From CAYLMM01 sp964384825 (GTDB lineage: Bacteria > Krumholzibacteriota > Krumholzibacteriia > LZORAL124-64-63), in NCBI GenBank assembly GCA_964384825.1, contig CAYLMM010000048.1:1-19842 (forward strand): DNA of 19,842 bases. Reading direction: 5' to 3'. Numbering within the stretch: position 1 is the stretch's first letter; each line of letters opens with the position of its first letter. Under the pieces are notes generated by a model that had not been told where the DNA came from, made no database searches, and saw only the letters and a list, made by a program, of their open reading frames with translations. Shown piece by piece: positions 7,623 through 14,305 of the stretch. The translations under genes were made by a program, and so were the position numbers.

Positions 7623-7648
7623 TCCTCTCCCCTCCCAGAGGGAGAGGA
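7623..7648 (-). promoter_or_regulatory. Hairpin sequestering the ribosome-binding site of the pseudo-receiver gene
   Basis: In the minus-strand RNA, TCCTCTCCC (7648-7640) pairs perfectly over 9 bp with GGGAGAGGA (7631-7623) across an 8-base loop. The 3' arm contains the only good Shine-Dalgarno sequence for GTG 7620, so translation should be low when it is folded. A neighbouring 7-bp hairpin (GAGTACC at 7647-7653 with GGTACTC at 7669-7675) overlaps it by two bases and could compete or stack. Confidence 0.5.
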
Positions 7649-7865
7649 GTACCCGAAACGCCCCGAACGGTACTCGCCCAAAACCGCTCAGACACTCGCT
7701 CCGGGCACTCCAATATTTCAAGGCGGCAGGAACATCCGAATATCGATACATCAACTGAAACTAGAGCGATTGCGATTTCCATGCGAGAGACCTGCCGCCC
7801 TCCTCGCCGAACCACAGACGTGAGCCGTGTCGCTCTCACGCCCCGTTCGCTTTCCCTTGTCATAA

Positions 7866-7881
7866 GGCAGAAATCATACCA
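7866..7881 (-). promoter_or_regulatory. Sigma-54 type (-24/-12) promoter match for the pseudo-receiver gene
   Basis: On the minus strand the sequence is TGGTATGATTTCTGCC. It keeps the diagnostic GG-N10-GC spacing and matches TGGCACG-N4-TTGC at 8 of 11 specified positions. It points at the pseudo-receiver gene and would leave a leader of roughly 235 bases. The gene immediately upstream encodes a sigma-54 activator, which raises the plausibility; on sequence alone the match is moderate. Confidence 0.45.
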
Positions 7882-7990
7882 CCGGTCAATGGCCACCCGC
7901 CTTTCGAGAAAAAATGCTTTAAGTTGTTTTTTTGATGGGCCTTAACCAGGAAAAACAAGAAGCGGCGGAAGAAGGGGGGGAAACCAGATC

Positions 7991-8006
7991 GAAACAAAAA
8001 TGTTGC
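7991..8006. promoter_or_regulatory. Palindromic activator-site candidate 2
   Basis: The minus strand reads GCAACA-TTTT-TGTTTC, the same 6-4-6 palindrome as the copy at 8058-8073 with one arm mismatch. It lies about 118 bases upstream of the sigma-54-type promoter, a typical distance for an enhancer-like activator site. Confidence 0.45.
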
Positions 8007-8057
8007 TCCGTCTTGGGGATTGAGATTTAATTTGTTTTATAACAATCAATTACAGAT

Positions 8058-8073
8058 GCAACATTATTGTTGC
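8058..8073. promoter_or_regulatory. Palindromic activator-site candidate 1
   Basis: The plus strand reads GCAACA-TTAT-TGTTGC, a perfect 6-bp dyad just past the stop codon of the sigma-54 activator gene and about 185 bases upstream of the sigma-54-type promoter. The centre lies 67 bases from that of the related palindrome. It could alternatively be a weak hairpin at the end of the activator transcript, but no T run follows. Confidence 0.45.
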
Positions 8074-8074
8074 C

Positions 8075-9469
8075 TCAGCCCTGCCTCGATTGATAACTTT
8101 TTGCATCGATGCCGGCCTCCCGCATCAGGCGCTGGAAAGCCTGGCGCTTCACTCCGCTGAGCTCGGCCGCCCGGGTGATATGTCCGAAACTGGCGCGGAG
8201 CTGGGCGGCCACGTACTGGCGCTTGAAGTTGAGGCTCCACCGCGCCTTGGCTTCGGCATAGGAAGGCGGGGCCGTCACCGCTCCGCCCATATGATACAGA
8301 TCGACATCCATGGCGCCGATCCGATCGCCGTGGGCCTGGATGACGGCCCGCTCGATGGAATTGCGGAGTTCCCGCACGTTGCCCGGCCATTCGTGCTCCA
8401 GCAGCGTCTTCTCGGCGGCCGGAGTGAATCCCTTGACCGTCCTTCCGTACTGGGACGTGGCGGCGGCGAGAAAGTGGTAGGCCAGAGGCAGGATATCGCC
8501 CGGTCGCTCCCGCAACGGACCGATGTGGATCCGGACCACGTTCAAACGGTAGAAAAGCTCGGGCCGGAACCGACCGTCGATTATCTCCTGTTCGACATCC
8601 CGGCTCGTCGCGGCCAGGATGCGGACGTCGGTGCGGATCGGGGATTCTCCGCCGACCCGGAAATAGCATTTCTCTTCGAGCACCCGCAGCAGCTTGACCT
8701 GGAACAGATCGGGGCTGTCGCCGATCTCGTCGAGAAAGAGGGTCCCGCCGGCGGCGATCTCGAATTTTCCGGTATGCCGGCGATCGGCTCCGGTGAACGC
8801 CCCCTTCTCGTGGCCGAAGAGTTCCGCCTCGATCAGGTCGGCCGGAATGGCGGCGCAGTTCACGCCGAGAAACGGACCGTCGGGCCGGTCGCCCATGGCG
8901 TGGATCCGCCGCGCGACCATCTCCTTGCCCGTACCGCATTCCCCGGTGATCAGGACGGCGGCTCCGGTCGGGGCCAGACGATCGATCCTGCGGAGCATCC
9001 CGGTCGTCTGCGGATCGCCGACCACGAACTCCGGGGCGCCGGCGAGGCGTCCGACCTCGCTTTCGAGAACCCGCACCATCCGGCGCAACTGGGCTTCGCG
9101 CAGGCCGCGGTCGATCAGGTTGCGCAGCTCGTCCACCTCGGGAGGCTTGCAGACGTAGTGGAATGCTCCGAGCTTGACCGCCCGCACGACCGACGTGACG
9201 TCGCGATCCCCGGTCAGCATGATCACCGCGGGGGCCGGTTCGGCTCCGGTCAATTGCTGCAGGATGTCGTAGCCGTCGCTGCCGGAGCCGAGATCCACGT
9301 CGAGCAGCACCACATCGGGCATCCAGGAAGCGGCCTTGGCCAGCCCGGATTCTCCCGAGGAGGCGATCTCGACCAGATGCGCCGAACCGAGCAGAGCCTC
9401 CAGATCCGATGCGAATTCCCGGTCGTCGTCGATCACAAGCACCTTCGCCGACTTGGAACGGTCCTGCAT
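8075..9469 (-). CDS. NtrC-family sigma-54-dependent response regulator
   Basis: The three domains of this 464-residue protein are complete. The receiver spans about 8-125 with acidic residues at D14-D16, phospho-acceptor D57 (VVLLDVDLG), T86 and K108. The AAA+ domain has Walker A GECGTGKE (176-183), the sigma-54 contact loop GAFTGA (223-228), Walker B GGTLFLDEIGD (241-251) and RPELFYRLNVV. The C-terminus holds a Fis-type helix-turn-helix (ITRAAELSGVKRQAFQRLM, about 433-451). It should activate sigma-54 promoters when phosphorylated or otherwise switched on. ATG 9469 follows AGGAG at six bases; the frame upstream to 9622 overlaps the previous gene and is not needed. It lies 35 bases after the kinase-like gene, and two palindromes and a sigma-54-type promoter lie just downstream. 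Confidence 0.95.
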   Translation of the reverse strand: MQDRSKSAKVLVIDDDREFASDLEALLGSAHLVEIASSGESGLAKAASWMPDVVLLDVDLGSGSDGYDILQQLTGAEPAPAVIMLTGDRDVTSVVRAVKLGAFHYVCKPPEVDELRNLIDRGLREAQLRRMVRVLESEVGRLAGAPEFVVGDPQTTGMLRRIDRLAPTGAAVLITGECGTGKEMVARRIHAMGDRPDGPFLGVNCAAIPADLIEAELFGHEKGAFTGADRRHTGKFEIAAGGTLFLDEIGDSPDLFQVKLLRVLEEKCYFRVGGESPIRTDVRILAATSRDVEQEIIDGRFRPELFYRLNVVRIHIGPLRERPGDILPLAYHFLAAATSQYGRTVKGFTPAAEKTLLEHEWPGNVRELRNSIERAVIQAHGDRIGAMDVDLYHMGGAVTAPPSYAEAKARWSLNFKRQYVAAQLRASFGHITRAAELSGVKRQAFQRLMREAGIDAKSYQSRQG

Positions 9470-9504
9470 TCGTTTCTCCTTGGTCCGCATTCGCAGTTCG
9501 ATAC

Positions 9505-10443
9505 TCAACAAGAAGGCAGCGACAGAATCAGGACGTTGCCCGAACCGTTCCCTCCCCGTCCCAGGGCGAGGGTCCCGCCGAAGGACCGCAGGAGCGTATG
9601 GGGGCGATTCAGGTTCCTCCACTGCCGATCGAGGCCGTTGCCGGATACGGATCGAAATCGAACGAGATCATCGGACAGGGCTCCGCCGGTGTCGGCGATT
9701 TCGAGAACGAGTCGATCCCCTTCGCGAACCATGCGCAACGAGAGGACCCGGTTCTCGCAACCCCGCATGGCGTGCAGCGAAACGTCCAGAATCGACGCGA
9801 GGATCGTTTCCAGATCGGCCGGATCGAACTGGCAAACCGGGCTCCCTGTGATCTCGTCGCGGATCGGGGCGATTCTCACCTTCTCCCTGCGGAATCGGTC
9901 CTCCCGGCGGGTGAGCTCATCGGCCAGAGCGGCGCGCAGATCCGCCGAGAACGTCCCCCCCAGTTCCGTCCTGACGGCGGCGAGGCGATCGCAGAGCGAG
10001 GCCAGGGCCGATCGAACGATCGTCCGGCGTTCGGATTCGGCCGCGGCCGAGGGAACACGCGCCAGGGCGATCATCGAACCCGTTGCGGAATCCAGATCCG
10101 CGCGGGCGCCGTCGATCAGATCCTGCGAGATGCGGGCTTTCGCGGCGAGATCCAGGATCCGTCTCATCCGCGGCACGTCGCCCTCGAGGACATTCTTGAT
10201 TTGGAGATCCGGATCGGCGACCGGAGCCGCATCGCTCTGCAGGGAGTCGTACAGGACCCGGAAACCGGCGCACGAAACCGGAAGATCCGAGTTGTCGGTC
10301 ATCAACTGGCGCAACAGGCTCTTGCGCGATTCGAGAACGTACAGGTTCTTCAATCTCCTGACGCGGCGGACGAACCGCACCGTGCCGTAGGCGAGCGTCA
10401 GGGCGACGACCAGGACCCCCGCCGAGAGCAGCAGGACCTTCAT
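9505..10443 (-). CDS. Membrane-anchored histidine-kinase-like protein lacking key catalytic residues
   Basis: The 312 residues have one N-terminal membrane helix (about 3-21), a basic stop-transfer run, a long helical middle (about 85-190) and a C-terminal region with HATPase_c traits (about 205-310). There is no histidine in the helical region to serve as phospho-acceptor: the only histidines are H224 and H282. In the presumed N-box (ILASILDVSLHAM) the conserved Asn positions are Ser and Val. The G1-like DTGGA (251-255) is present, and the G2 region reads GNGLD. This suggests a sensor that does not autophosphorylate, though very divergent activity cannot be excluded. ATG 10443 follows GGAGG at eight bases. 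It is co-oriented with and 35 bases before the sigma-54 activator, its likely partner. Confidence 0.75.
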   Translation of the reverse strand: MKVLLLSAGVLVVALTLAYGTVRFVRRVRRLKNLYVLESRKSLLRQLMTDNSDLPVSCAGFRVLYDSLQSDAAPVADPDLQIKNVLEGDVPRMRRILDLAAKARISQDLIDGARADLDSATGSMIALARVPSAAAESERRTIVRSALASLCDRLAAVRTELGGTFSADLRAALADELTRREDRFRREKVRIAPIRDEITGSPVCQFDPADLETILASILDVSLHAMRGCENRVLSLRMVREGDRLVLEIADTGGALSDDLVRFRSVSGNGLDRQWRNLNRPHTLLRSFGGTLALGRGGNGSGNVLILSLPSC

Positions 10444-10526
10444 CCGACGATCCTCCGGGGTATGACGACCGGACAGGCGGGGTTGCAACGGATGCGTACC
10501 CTCCAGGGAACCGGGAACGAAGAAAG

Positions 10527-10556
10527 AGTTTAGCATCCGCGGTCGGTGCTTGTCCA
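10527..10556 (-). promoter_or_regulatory. Possible sigma-70 promoter for the kinase-like/sigma-54 activator pair
   Basis: The minus strand has TGGACA (10556-10551), an 18-base spacer and TAAACT (10532-10527). These match TTGACA at 5 of 6 and TATAAT at 4 of 6 positions. It lies just after the MoaE-MoeB stop codon and would give a leader of about 75 bases. The spacer is one base longer than ideal. Confidence 0.35.
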
Positions 10557-10588
10557 TGAAGGGAGGATCGTGGCGGATGATGCGGAAG

Positions 10589-11764
10589 CTACCGGCGGCC
10601 GGCGCAGGCGGGACAACCGGGATCGGCGGCCAATGAAACCGAACGGATCGACCAGTCGCGCAGATCGAGCAGACGCAGGGCTCCGCCGAGGTCGCGGGCC
10701 CCGGCGAGGTATTCGAGTGCGAGCAGGGCCTGCAGGCTGCCCAGAACCGACGTCACCGGACCGAGAGCTCCCGCCGGACGAGGCGCGTCGGCTCCGGCCC
10801 GGGGCCAGAGGCAGCGCAGGCAACCGGCCCCGGCGTCGGCCGGGTCGATCAGCAGGACCTGCCCCTCGCGGTGATGGACGGCGGCGTGGACCAGGGGGAT
10901 TCCCAGCCGCAGCGCGGCGTCGTTGATCTGCAGCTTCACCGTCTGATCGTCGACGCAGTCGAGAATCAGATCCCAACCCGGGAGCAGGGAATCGGCGTCC
11001 GCGGCGACGAAGCCCTCGGGATGGACGGCGATCTCGCAGGCCGGGTTCACCCGGCGCAGCCTTCGGGCGGCGATTTCGGCCTTGGATTCGCCCACGTCCT
11101 CGACCCCGTAGAGGGTCTGGCGGTGCAGATCGGGAACCGCCACGTCGCCGGGATCGCAGACGCCCAACCGGCGCGGCCCCGCCCCGGCGAGTTGGCGCAG
11201 GGCGGGGCAGCCCAGGCCTCCGGCGCCCACCACCAGGATCGACGAGCGTTCCAGACGGGCCTGGCCCTCGGGGCCGAAGATCTCCGGCGCGGACTGGCGG
11301 TCGGAGAATCCGGGCGGGAGAACGGGCGCGGGCGATGCGGCCGTCGCGGCATGGGGCTCGGCCCATTCGGATCCGCCGCCGGCGAGATGCTGCTTCTTCC
11401 AGACGGGAAAGCTGATCTTGACCGAATCGATCAGGTGGCGGCAGGCCCGGAACGCGGCGTCGCGATGGACCGATGAGACGCCGATCCAGATGGCGGCCTC
11501 CCCGATCGGAACCATCCCCGAACGATGGGCCAGCACGGCGTTGCGCACCGGGAACAGGCGGCGGGCCTCGGCCAGCAGGGCCTCTCCCTCGGCTGCGCAG
11601 AGCTCGGGATAGGCCTCGAACTCCAGCGCGGTCACATCCAGCTCGCCGTCGCGGTTGCGGGCGCGGCCCACGAACACGACCGTGCCGCCGGCGCCGGGAT
11701 CGTCCAGCTCCCGCAGCAGGGCCTGTTCATCCAGGGGTTTTTCGCTCAGCAGAAAGATGATCAG
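10589..11764 (-). CDS. MoaE-MoeB fusion: molybdopterin synthase large subunit joined to E1-like adenylyltransferase
   Basis: The numbering assumes a start at 11764. Residues about 1-136 are MoaE: GRARNRD, SSVHRDAAF with the conserved HR pair at 100-101, and catalytic-type lysines K116 (SVKIS) and K123 (VWKKQ). After a short Ala/Pro linker, residues about 158-391 are a MoeB/ThiF E1-like domain: GAGGLG nucleotide loop (180-185), PDLHRQTLY, DCVDD, and zinc CxxC pairs C315/C318 and C384/C387. The fusion would join MoaD activation with transfer of its sulfur to precursor Z. No ATG, GTG or TTG exists where MoaE homology begins; the first standard start is GTG 11677, which would delete the first strand. 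CTG 11764, overlapping the moaD TGA as CTGA, or ATC 11758, six bases after GGAGG, are the candidates. Confidence 0.88.
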   Translation of the reverse strand: MIIFLLSEKPLDEQALLRELDDPGAGGTVVFVGRARNRDGELDVTALEFEAYPELCAAEGEALLAEARRLFPVRNAVLAHRSGMVPIGEAAIWIGVSSVHRDAAFRACRHLIDSVKISFPVWKKQHLAGGGSEWAEPHAATAASPAPVLPPGFSDRQSAPEIFGPEGQARLERSSILVVGAGGLGCPALRQLAGAGPRRLGVCDPGDVAVPDLHRQTLYGVEDVGESKAEIAARRLRRVNPACEIAVHPEGFVAADADSLLPGWDLILDCVDDQTVKLQINDAALRLGIPLVHAAVHHREGQVLLIDPADAGAGCLRCLWPRAGADAPRPAGALGPVTSVLGSLQALLALEYLAGARDLGGALRLLDLRDWSIRSVSLAADPGCPACAGRR

Positions 11765-12006
11765 CCTCCGGTGACCGGCGGAATGAATGCTACCCGATCG
11801 CCCGCGGAAAGCTCGGTGTCCGCGGAGGCGAAGACGTCGTTAACGGCCAGCCGGACGGTGCCGGGATCGAGGCTCAGGCCGTGCCGCTCGCGGGCTTCGG
11901 CGTAGAGCTCGCCGGCGGTCCGGCAGTCGCCAGACCAGACCTCGCGGGCGACGCCCGCCTCCTCGCGCAGCAGGGCGAAGTAGAGAATCTCGATTTCTTT
12001 CGGCAA
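11761..12006 (-). CDS. moaD: Molybdopterin synthase sulfur-carrier subunit MoaD
   Basis: The 81 residues equal the usual MoaD length and end in the required Gly-Gly (FIPPVTGG), the site of C-terminal thiocarboxylation. Other MoaD features are EILYFALLREEAG at the start and VRLAVNDVFASADTELSAGD before the terminal block, a ubiquitin-like fold. A TTG start at 12006 is chosen because GGAGG lies seven bases upstream and MoaD homology begins there; longer frames run back through the glycosylase gene. It overlaps or abuts the MoaE-MoeB fusion, its expected partner for both activation and sulfur transfer, so the two should be translationally coupled. Confidence 0.92.
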   Translation of the reverse strand: MPKEIEILYFALLREEAGVAREVWSGDCRTAGELYAEARERHGLSLDPGTVRLAVNDVFASADTELSAGDRVAFIPPVTGG

Positions 12007-12020
12007 CGGGCGACCTCCAG

Positions 12021-13034
12021 TCAGCCGGCGCAAGGATTGTTCTCGGCGCGGAGCGCGTCGTAGAGGGCGCGCAGCTTGCGCACGTCGTCCCATACGGGGC
12101 GCTTCCACTGCTGATTGCGCAGCAGGGCCGCGGGATGGAATGTGGCCATGACCGGTACGCCCTGGTGGAAATGCAGGGATTCCCGCATCGAACGCAGCGA
12201 GGCCCGGGTGTCGAGCAGGGTCATGGCGGCGTGGCGGCCCAGGCAGCAGATCAATTTCGGCTGCAGGATCTCGAACTGCCGCGCGAGGAAGGGCGAGCAG
12301 GCCGCGACCTCGTCCGCCTCGGGATCCCGGTTGTTCGGCGGCCTGCATTTCAGGATGTTGCAGATGTAGATCTCGTCGCGGGTCAGATGGATCGCCTTGA
12401 GGATGTCGTCGAGCAGATGCCCCGCCTTGCCGACGAAGGGCACGCCCTGCAGATCCTCGTCGCGTCCCGGAGCCTCGCCGACGAAGACCAGGTCGGCGTC
12501 CGGATCACCCTCGCCGCTGACGGTCTTGCGCCGGGTCTCGTGCAGCTTGCAGCCCTCGCAGACGGCGACCTCGGCGGCCAGGGCCTCGAGGCGCCGCGCC
12601 TTCTCGGCGCGATCCATTGGAACGGGCGCGGCCTCGGGCGCGGAGAAAAGATCGCTTTCCTTCTCGATGGGCCGGAAGCGGGCGATCTGCTCCATCGCCC
12701 CGGCGACGAACCGATCGCATTCCCGACCGAAGGCTTCTTCGCGTGCGGCCTTGGCCTCGGCGGCGCGCTCGGTTCCATGGTCGGCCGCCGGCGGTGCGAC
12801 GGGCGCAGATTCGGCGACGGGTTCGGGAGCCGGCGCGGCGGCTGCCGCCGGAGCGGCCCCGGCGACGGGGTCGGACGAAGGCGCCGCTGCGTTCGCGGTC
12901 GCCGGGATTCCGGCCGCCGCGACCGGAAGCCGACCCTCGTCGATGACCCAATCCCGCCCGCGGCCCGCCTGCTGGCGCAGGTAGAGCTCCACATCGGCGG
13001 CCAGACGCCGGATATCGTCGCCGGATCCGTTCAC
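12021..13034 (-). CDS. Uracil-DNA glycosylase, family 4 (iron-sulfur type)
   Basis: The catalytic domain fills about residues 145-337 of 337. The four cluster ligands are C159 and C162 (CEGCKLHETR), C230 (ILKCRPPNNRDP) and C246 (VAACSPFL). The 16-residue gap between the last two is typical of family 4. The active-site motif is GEAPGRDEDLQGVPFVGKAG (186-205) and the late motif is HPAALLR (300-306). Residues about 36-85 are an Ala/Pro-rich low-complexity linker after a short N-terminal helix, as seen in some longer homologues. GTG 13034 overlaps the coaBC stop as GTGA, with GGGGAGG four bases upstream, so translation is coupled. Together with the SMUG1-type enzyme, the window encodes two unrelated uracil excision enzymes. 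Confidence 0.95.
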   Translation of the reverse strand: MNGSGDDIRRLAADVELYLRQQAGRGRDWVIDEGRLPVAAAGIPATANAAAPSSDPVAGAAPAAAAAPAPEPVAESAPVAPPAADHGTERAAEAKAAREEAFGRECDRFVAGAMEQIARFRPIEKESDLFSAPEAAPVPMDRAEKARRLEALAAEVAVCEGCKLHETRRKTVSGEGDPDADLVFVGEAPGRDEDLQGVPFVGKAGHLLDDILKAIHLTRDEIYICNILKCRPPNNRDPEADEVAACSPFLARQFEILQPKLICCLGRHAAMTLLDTRASLRSMRESLHFHQGVPVMATFHPAALLRNQQWKRPVWDDVRKLRALYDALRAENNPCAG

Positions 13035-14302
13035 GAATCCTCCCCGGAGCCGGCGGCGAGCAGGGGGGCCAGCCTGTCGAGGAGATCCCCCGCCAGAACG
13101 GTCTTGTCGGCGGGCCCGCTGTCCCATACGACGCCGTCGGGCCCGATCAGGACCACGCGGTGGCGACCCGGACCGAAGGCGCCGTCCCCGGCCGTGGGAT
13201 CGTTGGCGATGATGTAATCCATGCCCTTGGCGCGCATCTTCTCGGTGGCCCGGTTGATCAGGTCCTCGGTTTCCAGGGCGAAGCCGATGACCGTGAAGCC
13301 GGGCGTGACCTCGGGCCGCACCACGTCGGCCAGGATATCGACGGTGCGGGTCATCTCGAGGTTCCAGGCCGTGCCGATGCTCTCCTTCTTCATCTTGCCA
13401 TTGGCGACCTCGAGCGGAGAGAAGTCGGCCACGGCGGCGGCCATGATCAGGCAGCGATGCCCGGCGCGGATGCCGCCGGCGACGGCGGCCGACATCTCGG
13501 CGGTCGTCTCGACCGGAACGACCGCGGCCATGCCCTGCGGAGGGCGCAAGTCGGAAGGCCCGTGGATCAGGGTCACCTCGGCCCCGCGCGCCGCGGCGGC
13601 GGCGGCCAGGGCGAAGCCGAAGGCTCCGGTCGACCGGTTGCTGATGTAGCGGATGGCGTCGATCGGTTCTCGGGTCGGGCCGGCGGTGACCAGGACCTTG
13701 TGCCCCGCCCAGAAGGAGGCCTCGGCGGACTCCGCGCCCGGAGCGGCCGCGGCGGCCTCGGGAACGCCGGCGGTTTCGCAGACGGTGCGGAAGATCGCGT
13801 CGGCCTCGGCCATGCGGCCCTCGGCCTCGACGCCGCAGGCCAGCCATCCGGTGCCGGGAGGAACCTCGACGGCGCCGCGATCGCGCAGTAGCTCCATGTT
13901 CTTCCGGGTCGCGGGATGGGCCCACATCACGTCGTTCATCGCCGGCGCGACGACCAGCGGACCATCGAAGGCCAGCAACAGGGTCGATACGATGTCGTCG
14001 GCGATGCCGTGGGCCGTCTTGCCCAGGATGTTCGCCGTCGCGGGCGCGACCACGGCCACGTCGGCCCAGCGGGCCAGCTCGACGTGGTCGAGCGGATCGG
14101 TATCGCCCTCGCCCCAGAGATCGGTGGCGACCCCGTGACCGGACAGGGTACGGAAGGTGACCGGACCCACGAAACGCTGAGCGGAATCGGTCATCGCCAC
14201 GCGGACGGAAAAACCCGCCTGCACGAGCAGGCGGGTCAGCAGACAGGACTTGTAGGCGGCGATGCCCCCGGTCACGAGCTGCAGAACATTTGCTCGCGCC
14301 AT
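13031..14302 (-). CDS. coaBC: Bifunctional phosphopantothenoylcysteine decarboxylase / phosphopantothenate-cysteine ligase
   Basis: The protein carries out two steps of coenzyme A synthesis: CTP-dependent cysteine addition (CoaB) and FMN-dependent decarboxylation (CoaC). The CoaC domain (about 1-175) shows the catalytic His H73 (HVELARWAD), APATANILGK, PAMNDVMW (120-127) and the active-site cysteine C156 (GWLACG). The CoaB domain (about 200-423) shows VTAGPTREPIDAIRYISNRS (205-224), MAAAVADF and the lysine-rich NGKMKKES. The length of 423 residues is normal. ATG 14302 lies three bases after the rpoZ stop codon. It is part of the common gmk-rpoZ-coaBC gene order. Confidence 0.97.
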   Translation of the reverse strand: MARANVLQLVTGGIAAYKSCLLTRLLVQAGFSVRVAMTDSAQRFVGPVTFRTLSGHGVATDLWGEGDTDPLDHVELARWADVAVVAPATANILGKTAHGIADDIVSTLLLAFDGPLVVAPAMNDVMWAHPATRKNMELLRDRGAVEVPPGTGWLACGVEAEGRMAEADAIFRTVCETAGVPEAAAAAPGAESAEASFWAGHKVLVTAGPTREPIDAIRYISNRSTGAFGFALAAAAAARGAEVTLIHGPSDLRPPQGMAAVVPVETTAEMSAAVAGGIRAGHRCLIMAAAVADFSPLEVANGKMKKESIGTAWNLEMTRTVDILADVVRPEVTPGFTVIGFALETEDLINRATEKMRAKGMDYIIANDPTAGDGAFGPGRHRVVLIGPDGVVWDSGPADKTVLAGDLLDRLAPLLAAGSGEDS

Positions 14303-14305
14303 GAC

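Larger units (their letters stand above)
7621..8074. other. 454-base regulatory gap between the sigma-54 activator and pseudo-receiver genes
   Basis: No convincing gene is seen here. The stretch is AT-richer than its surroundings, especially 7900-8070, with A/T tracts at 7912-7934. From upstream to downstream on the minus strand it holds a 16-bp palindrome (8058-8073), a related one (7991-8006), a sigma-54-type promoter match (7866-7881), an inverted repeat GAGTACC-N15-GGTACTC (7647-7675) and a hairpin covering the ribosome-binding site (7623-7648). A short dyad, TTGTT-TTAT-AACAA, lies at 8032-8045. Confidence 0.6.

Noticed and set aside
7621..7896. N-terminal extension of the pseudo-receiver to 7896 or ATG 7782
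   Set aside because: The segment has unusual residue composition, no recognisable domain and weak ribosome-binding sites, and it overlaps the leader hairpins. ATG 7782 cannot be fully excluded.
8032..8045. TTGTT-TTAT-AACAA dyad as a third activator site or a terminator
   Set aside because: The arms differ from the GCAACA palindromes, it is short and AT-only in the loop, and no T run follows. It was noted only as part of the gap.
9470..9622. N-terminal extension of the sigma-54 activator
   Set aside because: It overlaps the end of the kinase-like gene, while ATG 9469 has an ideal AGGAG and the receiver domain begins right after it.
8090..10390. Plus-strand open frame of 766 codons
   Set aside because: It lies opposite the sigma-54 activator and kinase-like genes, which have clear motifs. 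Long antisense frames are expected in high-GC DNA.
10482..10489. GTTGCAAC 8-bp palindrome upstream of the kinase-like gene as an autoregulatory activator site
   Set aside because: The half-sites are in the opposite order to the GCAACA-N4-TGTTGC palindromes, and an 8-mer palindrome is easily found by chance.
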